DNA from: Frankia nepalensis
Lineage (GTDB): Bacteria > Actinomycetota > Actinomycetes > Frankiales > Frankiaceae
Length of the DNA stretch: 64,000 nt
Assembly (NCBI RefSeq): GCF_016786325.1
Contig: NZ_JADWYU010000096.1
Coordinates: 56,152 to 120,151 of the forward strand
Direction of reading: 5' to 3'
A program made the translations under genes and the position numbers. Below, piece by piece: positions 29,800 to 37,484 of this stretch. How positions within the stretch are numbered: position 1 is the first letter of the stretch; each line of letters begins with the position of its first letter. The notes below the pieces were generated by a model. The model was not told the origin of the DNA. It did not search any database and saw only the letters and a program-made list of their open reading frames with translations.

Positions 29800-32667
29800 T
29801 TACGCAGGTGCTGTCGCGCTGGTGGCAATGGGGTCGTTTCCCCCCGGGACGGGCGCGGTGCCGCTGCGGCTGATGGCGCGTTCGTCGGTGCCGAGGTAGC
29901 TGGCGATGACCTTCGGGTCGTCGCGGACGACGCCCGGGGTGCCCTCGGCGAGGACGCGACCGGTCTCGAGGCAGTAGACGCGGTCGCCGATGCCCATGAT
30001 CAGTGGCATGTCGTGCTCGATGACGAGCATGGCGGCGTCGAGCTCGCGGCGGATCTCCTGGATGAGCGGGCCGAACGCCTCCGTTTCTCGCTGGGCGACT
30101 CCCGCGGTTGGCTCGTCGAGGCAGAGCAGGCGGGCGTCGAGGGCGAGCAGGCCGGCGAGCTCGACGATGCGCCGGGTGCCAGTAGACAGGTCGGCGATGA
30201 ACGCGTCGGCGTAGCGGCCGAGGCCGAGGAAGCCGATGAGGTCGTCGGCAGCCGACCGCTGGGCGCGTTCCCGGGTGAACGTGTGTGGCAGGTGCAGGGC
30301 GGTGGACAGGAGCCCGGTGCGGCCGCGAGCCTCCAGGGCGATCTGTACGGTCTGGCGGACGGTGAGCTCGGGGAAGAGGGTCGCGGCCTGGAAGGTGCGG
30401 CCAAGTCCGGCCCGGGCACGGGCGGTGGGGCAGGCGGCGGTGACGTCGCTGCCCAGAAGCTCGACGGTGCCGGTGGCGGGAGCGAAGCCGCCGATGGCGT
30501 TCATGAGGGTGGACTTGCCGGCGCCGTTGGTGCCGATCAGTCCGACGATCTCGCCGGGCCCGACGCGCAGGGACACCCCGTCGACGGCGGTGAGACCGCC
30601 GAAGCGGACCCGGACGTCGCTGGTCGCCAGCACCGGCCGTCCCGCGGGTAGCGGCTGGCGGGGGACGGTCCGGGTGAGCGCCGCGGCCGTGGCGGCCTTT
30701 GGTGCGCTGGCCGGGGCAGGGCCGAGCCGCCTGGCGGCGAGCCGTAGGAGTGCGTCGCGGGCGGCGTAGCCGATCTGGACGAGGCCGCCGGGGAAGTAGA
30801 GCAGCAGGATGAGCAGGCCGAGGCTGGAGGTGAGCAGGGGGACGAGGCCGTTGCCGGGGAAGATCGCCGGCAGGCCGATGACCCAGAGGGCGCCGAGCAC
30901 CGGGCCGTACACCGAGCCGAGGCCGCCGATGACGACGATCGCGACGAGGGCGAGCGAGTCGGCGGACAGGAAGTACCGGTCGCTGTAGGGGACGTTCTGG
31001 ACGGCGCCGGCGAGCAGGCTGCCGCCTAGGCCGGCGATCCCGCCGGCGAGCGCGAACGCGCGCAGCTTCACCCGGGTCGCCCCGACGGTGTAGGCCGCGG
31101 CGGTCGCCGGGTTGTCCCGCACTCCGATGGTGGTCCGACCGATCCCGGAACGGCGCAGCCGGGCGACGACGGCCAGCACGACGGCCAGCACGACCAGGAC
31201 GAGGTAGTAGTAGGCGCGCTGGCTGGTGATGTCGATGCCGAAGACGGTGTCGCGGGTGAACGAGGCCGTGTGGGCGCCGGCGTCCTGGAACAGGTCGCGG
31301 CGGTAAAGGTACTGCTCCGCGGCGATCCCGAACGCGAAGGTGCTGACCGCCAGCAGCAGCCCGCGTACCCGCAGCGCGCCCGCGCCGACCACGGCGGCGA
31401 GCAGCGCGGCGACGAGGCTCGCGAGCAGGACGGCCACGGGGAACGGCAGGGCGTTCAGCTCGATGGTGCTGCCCCCGACCGGGATCTGCATACCGCGGTT
31501 CAGGGCCGCGGCGGTGAGCGCGCCGAGGCCGGCGAAGGCCATCTGGCCGAGGGAGAGCTGCCCGGCCCAGCCGGTGAGGATGGTGACCGAGGCCGCGCAG
31601 ATCGCGTAGCAGAGGATGATCGTGTAGAGCAGCTGCCGTGAGGCCTGAGGAACGAGCAGCGGCAGGACGACCGCGAGCGCGCCGAGCGCCAGCAGCGGGG
31701 CACGCTCGAGCTGGCGGACCCACCACAGGTCGCGCAGCCGCTCGGGGATCGGCGCCGCCTTGGGAGCGAACGAGAACGACGAGGCCTCGGTGTCGCGGCT
31801 ACGGCTGACCAGGAACACCGCGGCCAGGACCAGCAGGAAGACCACGAGGTCGGTCAGGCCGGGCTGGTCGAGCCAGTTGAACTGGATGAACGACTGCAAC
31901 AGGCCCAGGACGACACCGGCGAGCAGCGCGATCCGCAGCGACACCATCCGGGCGAGCACCGCCGCGGCCAGCGCCCGCAGCAGGGTGGTGGGGCCGAGGG
32001 TGGCGATCTGGCTCAGGGACTTGTTCTGCGCCGAGATCATGATGAGGCAGAGCGTGCCGATCAGCCCGGCCAGCGCCCACATCGCGGTGGAGACGAGCTT
32101 TGGGCTGATGCCCTGCAGCCTCGCGAGCTCCGGGTTACTCGCCGAGGCCCGCACCGTGCGTCCGAGCACCGTACGGCTCAGGAACAGGCCGAGCAGGATC
32201 GCGACGAGGGGAACCGTGATCAGGACACTCAGCTGCGCCCCGGTGATCCGCAGGCCGTCGACCGGGGACCACGTCCCGCCCCAGGGCACCGGGTAGTTTT
32301 CCGTCGGGTAGTCGTCGAGGTCCGGAAGGGCGGTGACGATGGTGAGCGCGAGCTGCGCGACGCCGATGGTGGCGACGAGCAGGATCACCCGGGGCGCGGC
32401 GAACAGCCGGCGGACCACGGCGAGGTCGACGAGTGCGCCGAACGCCGTGCCGACCACGAGCGCGATGACCAGGGCGATCCAGTACGGCACGTTCCACCGC
32501 ACCACGAGCAGCGCGAACAGAACGGAGCCGACGAGGCCCATGTTCGCGACCGCGAAGTTGATGACCCGGCTGGAGCGGTGCACCAGCACGATGCCGATCG
32601 CGAGCAGGCCGATGACCAGCCCGGAGACGGCGCCGTCGAACAGCAGCTGGGTGGTTGGCATCTGCAT
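29800..32667 (-). CDS. LivH-LivM-LivG fusion: ABC permease pair plus ATPase
   Basis: One 955-residue polypeptide carries three usually separate subunits. Residues 1-290 are a LivH permease, 320-640 a LivM permease (with GWAGQLSLGQMAFAGLGA, the family loop) and 690-930 a LivG ATPase. The ATPase has Walker A GTNGAGKST at 712-720, a changed signature LSTGTRR in place of LSGGQ, and Walker B LLCLDEPTAG. ATG 32667 lies six bases after the stop of the MFS-ABC gene, so the two are surely coexpressed. With the lipoprotein downstream and the second ATPase upstream, this makes a complete Liv-type importer from two membrane polypeptides. Confidence 0.93.
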   Translation of the reverse strand: MQMPTTQLLFDGAVSGLVIGLLAIGIVLVHRSSRVINFAVANMGLVGSVLFALLVVRWNVPYWIALVIALVVGTAFGALVDLAVVRRLFAAPRVILLVATIGVAQLALTIVTALPDLDDYPTENYPVPWGGTWSPVDGLRITGAQLSVLITVPLVAILLGLFLSRTVLGRTVRASASNPELARLQGISPKLVSTAMWALAGLIGTLCLIMISAQNKSLSQIATLGPTTLLRALAAAVLARMVSLRIALLAGVVLGLLQSFIQFNWLDQPGLTDLVVFLLVLAAVFLVSRSRDTEASSFSFAPKAAPIPERLRDLWWVRQLERAPLLALGALAVVLPLLVPQASRQLLYTIILCYAICAASVTILTGWAGQLSLGQMAFAGLGALTAAALNRGMQIPVGGSTIELNALPFPVAVLLASLVAALLAAVVGAGALRVRGLLLAVSTFAFGIAAEQYLYRRDLFQDAGAHTASFTRDTVFGIDITSQRAYYYLVLVVLAVVLAVVARLRRSGIGRTTIGVRDNPATAAAYTVGATRVKLRAFALAGGIAGLGGSLLAGAVQNVPYSDRYFLSADSLALVAIVVIGGLGSVYGPVLGALWVIGLPAIFPGNGLVPLLTSSLGLLILLLYFPGGLVQIGYAARDALLRLAARRLGPAPASAPKAATAAALTRTVPRQPLPAGRPVLATSDVRVRFGGLTAVDGVSLRVGPGEIVGLIGTNGAGKSTLMNAIGGFAPATGTVELLGSDVTAACPTARARAGLGRTFQAATLFPELTVRQTVQIALEARGRTGLLSTALHLPHTFTRERAQRSAADDLIGFLGLGRYADAFIADLSTGTRRIVELAGLLALDARLLCLDEPTAGVAQRETEAFGPLIQEIRRELDAAMLVIEHDMPLIMGIGDRVYCLETGRVLAEGTPGVVRDDPKVIASYLGTDERAISRSGTAPVPGGNDPIATSATAPA

Positions 32668-32673
32668 GACTTC

Positions 32674-34914
32674 TCAGCCACCTTCCCGGCCGAGGAACAC
32701 CGCGCGGGCGAGGTCGTCGCGTTCGGCGAGCTCACGGGCCGGCCCGGTGAAGCGGACCTGGCCCTTCTCCAGGAACACCGCCCGGTCGGCAATGGCCAGC
32801 GCGATGTTCAACGACTGCTCGACGACGACGATCGTCAGCCCGTCGGCCTTGAGCCGCTCCAGGATCGCCAGCAGGTCCTGCACCACCGCCGGCGCGAGCC
32901 CAAGAGACAGCTCGTCGATCAGCAGTACCTCGGGGTCGTGCAGCAGCACCATCGCGAGCGCGAGCATCTGCTGCTGCCCGCCGGACAGCGACCCGGCCAG
33001 CTGGGACTGGCGGCCGGCGAGGTCGGGGAAGAGGTCGAGGACGTAGGCGAACCGGCGGTCGCGGTCGGCCCGGTCGCGACGCATCCGGAACGCCGCCATC
33101 TCCAGGTTCTCCCGGATCGACATGTCCGGGAACACGCCCTTGCCGCCCGGCAGCAGGTGCACGCCGTACTTCCCGCGCTGTTCCGGGGAGACGTAGGTGA
33201 TCGTGCGGCCGTTCAGGCGCACGACGCCGCGCGACGGGGTGCCGAGCCCGCAGATGACCTTCAGGATCGTCGACTTGCCGGCGCCGTTCGTCCCGAGCAG
33301 CGCCAGCGTCTCGCCGCGGCGGACCTCGAACGCGACGTCGAACAGCACCTGGACGTTGCCGTAGGAGAAGTCGACGCCGTTGACCTGCAGCACCGGGACG
33401 TTCTCCGGATCGGCCCGCTGCCGGTCGCGTTCGGCGAGCTCCTCGCGCAGGTCCGCGACGACCAGGGACAGGTCGTTCTTCACGAACGACGCGCCGCGGA
33501 TCATCATCAGCCCGCCGACCAGGGTCGCCGGAATGCCGACCACCAGCACGGCGACCCGCGGGTCGTAGGCGTTACTGATCAGCCCGGACAGCAGCGCGCC
33601 GCCGGTGGCGCCGACGAAGAACATGTAGACCGCGGCCAGCGCCATGCCCAGCCCTCGCAGCCGGTAGGGCGTCACCGACTGCACCACCGGGCCGACCATC
33701 GCGAACGCGACCGACGCGAACACCGCGCCGGGAATACCCAGCAGCATGAACCCGACCCAGCCTGGCATGAACCACTGGACCGGCAGCAGTACCGCGCCCG
33801 GCAGCACGCACAGCCCGAGCAGCCGCACCGCCCGCTCGGGATCGCGGTGGTAGAGCCGGTCATAACGGGGCGCGACTATCGGCAGGGCGACCACGAAGGC
33901 GGCGCCGCCGAGGGAACCCGCCAGGCCCCGCTGGAACGTCGACATCCCGTAGTGGTCCTCGGCCCACAGATTCGCCAGCACGCTCGTGGTGAACAGGCTG
34001 AAACCCAGCGCCGAGAACGCGATGATCGCCGTCCTCAGAGTCCGGATACGCATCAGCCGGGCGAAGGCCGCCTCGACCGAAATCGGCGCCGGCGCGGCGT
34101 CCTCGATCACCTCGCCGAGTACGGAGCGCATCTCGTGCTGGCCGCGCGGCGGCTCCGGCAGTCGGAACGCCACGACCGCGACCAGCAGCGCCGGCAGCCC
34201 AAGGATGAAGAACGGCCAGCGCCAGCCGTTCTCCCCGCCGGCCCAGGTCGCGATCCCCGCGACGATCAGCGGGCTCAGCGCGCCGGCGGCGCGTGCCGCT
34301 CCGTACACCGACGCCGATAGCCGGCCCCGCACCCCGATCGGATAGGCGTCCGCGATCAGCGAGCTGTGCGCCGTGTTGTTGCTCGACTTCGCCACCCCGA
34401 CCCCGAACCGGGCCAGGAAGAACAGGAACGCGTTCGCCGCCAGCCCGGAGGCCAGCACCATCAGCGAGAACACGACACCGGCCCAGCCGATCACCCGGCT
34501 ACGCCGGAAGCGGTCCGCCAAAAAGCCCATCGGCAACGCACCGAGCACCAGGAACGCACCGGCCGCCGCCGAGATGAACACGATCGCGCCGTCGGACAGC
34601 CCGAACGCGTCTCGGATGTCCGGGGCCAGCACCGACAGCGCCGCCGACTCCAGCTCGTCCAGCGCGTTCAGCAGCACCAGGACCAGAAACGTCAGTGAAC
34701 CACCCGCGGCCAGCCCCTGACGCAGCGACAGGGACTCGCCGCCGACACCCGGCAGCAACTCGTCGGCGAACAGCACCTCACGCCGCGCCTGGGCTTGCCG
34801 CTCCTGGCGCTCCGCCTCCGCGTCGATCAGACCTGTGGCCAGCTCCGCCGCCGACGGCGCGGAACCCTGGACAGGCCTGTCAGAGCCCTGGACGGGGCTG
34901 ACGGGCGCGCTCAC
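32674..34914 (-). CDS. MFS transporter fused to a LivF-type ABC ATPase
   Basis: The 746-residue protein joins two transporter classes. After a soluble N-terminus (1-65) residues about 66-480 form a twelve-helix MFS domain, with the loop-2 motif GFLADRFRRSRV near residue 130 and RWPFFILGLPALL mid-protein. Residues about 510-746 form a LivF-like ATPase: Walker A GTNGAGKST at 541-549, signature LSGGQQQ, Walker B VLLIDELSLGL. The ATPase half is the expected partner of the LivG domain in the next gene, so the MFS half is an added, membrane-anchored module. It may be a second substrate route (aglycone or sugar export, or import), or simply an anchor. GTG 34914 reads GTGAGCGCG; the frame is continuous without sign of error. 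Confidence 0.92.
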   Translation of the reverse strand: MSAPVSPVQGSDRPVQGSAPSAAELATGLIDAEAERQERQAQARREVLFADELLPGVGGESLSLRQGLAAGGSLTFLVLVLLNALDELESAALSVLAPDIRDAFGLSDGAIVFISAAAGAFLVLGALPMGFLADRFRRSRVIGWAGVVFSLMVLASGLAANAFLFFLARFGVGVAKSSNNTAHSSLIADAYPIGVRGRLSASVYGAARAAGALSPLIVAGIATWAGGENGWRWPFFILGLPALLVAVVAFRLPEPPRGQHEMRSVLGEVIEDAAPAPISVEAAFARLMRIRTLRTAIIAFSALGFSLFTTSVLANLWAEDHYGMSTFQRGLAGSLGGAAFVVALPIVAPRYDRLYHRDPERAVRLLGLCVLPGAVLLPVQWFMPGWVGFMLLGIPGAVFASVAFAMVGPVVQSVTPYRLRGLGMALAAVYMFFVGATGGALLSGLISNAYDPRVAVLVVGIPATLVGGLMMIRGASFVKNDLSLVVADLREELAERDRQRADPENVPVLQVNGVDFSYGNVQVLFDVAFEVRRGETLALLGTNGAGKSTILKVICGLGTPSRGVVRLNGRTITYVSPEQRGKYGVHLLPGGKGVFPDMSIRENLEMAAFRMRRDRADRDRRFAYVLDLFPDLAGRQSQLAGSLSGGQQQMLALAMVLLHDPEVLLIDELSLGLAPAVVQDLLAILERLKADGLTIVVVEQSLNIALAIADRAVFLEKGQVRFTGPARELAERDDLARAVFLGREGG

Positions 34915-34971
34915 CGGCTCGTCCGAGGGTCGGGCGATAACCGGGACTCGAACAGGTCGGACACCGTTGGC

Positions 34972-37437
34972 CTACTTTCCGGGGGATGCCAGTGCCGCGG
35001 GCGACGCCTCGCCGACGGCGGTGCTGGACAGGTAGGAGCGGCGGCCCTCCAGGACCACTGGGTCGCCCACGACTTCGAAGGCGCCGCGCAGCCGGATGTC
35101 GTCGGATGAGCCGCCCACGAGGACTTGGACCGGGCCGGGTTCCAGCACGAACCGTCCGTCGAGGCCGATGTAGCCGAGCTGGCTCATCGCCACGGTGAAC
35201 GCGACGGCCGCCGCCGCCCCGGGGGCGAGACCGAGCCGGAGGAAGCCGACCAGTTCCTGGGCCGGCCGGGTGACACCGGTGGCCTGGTCGGAGAAGTAGA
35301 GCTGCACGACCTCGTCGCCGGCCCGGTCGCCGGAGTTCCGCACGGTCAGGCGGACGGTCACCGCCGCGTCGACGTCGGCGGCATCAACGTCCGAGGGGCT
35401 GATCGCGAAGTCGCCGTAGTCGAACGTGGTGTAGCTCAGGCCGTGGCCGAACGGAAACAGCGGGGTCGACGGCATGTCCAGGTAGTCCTGGTGCATGTCG
35501 TGCTCGGTCCGCCGGTAGCCGGAGCCGGTCGGCTGACCAGAGTAGATGGGCACCTGCCCGGAGTGGCGGGGAAGCGAGATCGGGAGCTTTCCACCGGGGT
35601 TCACGTCACCGAACAGGACCTCGGTCATGGCCATGGCCGCGTGTTGGCCGCCGTAGTACCCGTACAGCAGGGCGGGCAGCGCGTCCACGACCGCGGCCAG
35701 CGCCATTGGCCGGCCGGTGTGGACGATGCCGACGCAGGGGGTGCCGGTGGCCGTCACGGCCCGGACGAGGGCGACCTGGTTCGCCGGGAGGTCGAGGTTC
35801 GCGGTGTCGCTGTCCTCGCCTTCGGTGATGCTCGAGGTGAACCAGCCGCCCCGCCCGCCGAGGGCGAGGATCACCACGTCGGCGTTCCTGGCGGCCGCCA
35901 CCGCCACCGAGATGTCGGCCGGCTCCTCGTCCAGCACTCCGCATCCCGCGGTCACCGTCACTTCCGCATCAGGGACGGCGGCGCGGACGGCTTCGGCGAG
36001 GGACTGCGCGCCGTACATCTCGCGCAAATAGTCGTCGGCCGGCTTCCCGAGCGGGCCCGACAACTCCTCGATCATCAGCCGGATGGTCTCGTCTGTGAAC
36101 ATCGCGGCCATCTGCTCGGTGCCGGGAATCGTTCGCTGCTCGCCCCGCCGGGCGACGAACATCTGCAACGCGCCCGGATAGGTGTAAGCGGGGAACGCGA
36201 ACCCGATGCTGTCGGCGTGCGGGCCGATGATCGCGATCCGCCGCAGGTCGCGGGACAGCGGCAGCTGGCCCTCGTTCTTCAACAGGGTGACGGACTGCCG
36301 GGCGAGATCGTGGGCGAGATCGGCACCGGCCCGGGCCGTCGTGTTGATGACGACCGGGTCCTCGGGAACGTAGGGCTGATCGAACAGGCCGAGGGCGAAC
36401 TTGTCCCGCAGCACCCGCCAGCAGGCCTGATCCAGCTGCTCCAGCGGAACCGCTCCACGCTCGACGGCCTGGGCGAGGACCGGGCCGTAGCCGTCGGGAA
36501 TCGGCAGCTCGACGTCGAGGCCGGCGGCCAGCGCCAGCCGACCGGCCTCCTCGGCGTCGCGGGCGACCCGCAGCCGCCGGTGCAGGTGGCCGACGGTGTC
36601 GTAGTCGGAGACGACGGTGCCGGTGAAGCCAAGGCGGTCGCGCAGCAGGCCAGTGAGGATCTCGCGGCTCGCACCGGCCGGAACGCCGTCGACCGTGCTG
36701 TAGGAATTCATCACCGCGGCCAGCCCGGCCAGCTTGATGGCGGCCTCGAACGGGCGGGCGTACACCTCGTACAGCTCGCGCGGCCCGACGGTCGTTCTGG
36801 CCATGTTCTGGCCGGCCTCGGTGAGGCCGTAGCCCAGGAAGTGCTTGCCGGTCGCGATGGCGCCCTCGCGCAGGTCGGTGCCCTGCATGCCGCGGGTGAA
36901 CGCGACGCTCATCGCTGAGACCAGGTACGGGTCCTCACCGTAGGTCTCGTGTACCCGCCCCCACCGCGCGTCCCGCGCCACATCCATCACCGGGGAGAGC
37001 ACGAACGGGTGGCCGATCGCCCGGACCTGCCGGCGCAGGATGGCGGCCATTTCCTCGACCCCGTCCGGGTTCCAGGTAGCGGCCAGCCCGATCGCCGTCG
37101 GGAACGTCGTGAACCCGGGCGACACCACCCCGTTCAGCGCCTCCACATGGAAGATCGCCGGGATGCCGAGCCGGGTCCGGGTGACCAGGAACCGCTGGAT
37201 CTCGTTGACGGTCTTCGCCACCTGGTCGGGTGCCTTGTGACCCAGCATGCCCAGCCCCGTGACGTGCCCGACCCCCAAACCCAGGATGCGCTGGGCGGCG
37301 TCCGGAAGCAGGCCGTCCACGCCGAGAAGTCCGGCCGGCGGCACCCCAGTGACCTGCCGCGACTTCTCCTCGACGGTCATCATCCGTAAGAGTTCGGTCG
37401 CGCGAGCCTCCGGACTCGAGGTGGCGTCCTGGCTCAT
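34972..37437 (-). CDS. GH3 beta-glycosidase-type enzyme (operon proximal copy)
   Basis: The 821-residue GH3 enzyme has the same three-domain layout as the copy at 24785 but is clearly divergent. The nucleophile is D278 in VVSDYDTV, the KHFLGYG motif is near residue 190, and a fibronectin III-like domain fills about 700-800. ATG 37437 is supported by AAGGAGG eight bases upstream; the longer start at 37488 would overlap the preceding gene. There is no signal peptide. Sequence alone does not separate beta-glucosidase from beta-xylosidase or related activity. Confidence 0.92.
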   Translation of the reverse strand: MSQDATSSPEARATELLRMMTVEEKSRQVTGVPPAGLLGVDGLLPDAAQRILGLGVGHVTGLGMLGHKAPDQVAKTVNEIQRFLVTRTRLGIPAIFHVEALNGVVSPGFTTFPTAIGLAATWNPDGVEEMAAILRRQVRAIGHPFVLSPVMDVARDARWGRVHETYGEDPYLVSAMSVAFTRGMQGTDLREGAIATGKHFLGYGLTEAGQNMARTTVGPRELYEVYARPFEAAIKLAGLAAVMNSYSTVDGVPAGASREILTGLLRDRLGFTGTVVSDYDTVGHLHRRLRVARDAEEAGRLALAAGLDVELPIPDGYGPVLAQAVERGAVPLEQLDQACWRVLRDKFALGLFDQPYVPEDPVVINTTARAGADLAHDLARQSVTLLKNEGQLPLSRDLRRIAIIGPHADSIGFAFPAYTYPGALQMFVARRGEQRTIPGTEQMAAMFTDETIRLMIEELSGPLGKPADDYLREMYGAQSLAEAVRAAVPDAEVTVTAGCGVLDEEPADISVAVAAARNADVVILALGGRGGWFTSSITEGEDSDTANLDLPANQVALVRAVTATGTPCVGIVHTGRPMALAAVVDALPALLYGYYGGQHAAMAMTEVLFGDVNPGGKLPISLPRHSGQVPIYSGQPTGSGYRRTEHDMHQDYLDMPSTPLFPFGHGLSYTTFDYGDFAISPSDVDAADVDAAVTVRLTVRNSGDRAGDEVVQLYFSDQATGVTRPAQELVGFLRLGLAPGAAAAVAFTVAMSQLGYIGLDGRFVLEPGPVQVLVGGSSDDIRLRGAFEVVGDPVVLEGRRSYLSSTAVGEASPAALASPGK

Positions 37438-37484
37438 GCACGCCTCCTTGGTGCTCCGCCCCATGCCGCCGGGAAGCATGTCGG

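Noticed and set aside
29741..31726. A 661-codon minus-strand open frame overlapping the Liv fusion gene
   Set aside because: Composition is extreme arginine/proline noise from reading the GC-rich Liv gene in another frame; the 955-residue frame has all domain motifs.
32578..34320. A 580-codon plus-strand open frame opposite the MFS-ABC gene
   Set aside because: It is antisense to a gene with complete Walker and MFS motifs, and its glutamine/arginine/aspartate-rich translation matches no family.
34972..35200. Frameshift between the second GH3 gene and the MFS-ABC gene
   Set aside because: Both genes have complete ends separated by a normal 57-base gap, so nothing is missing.
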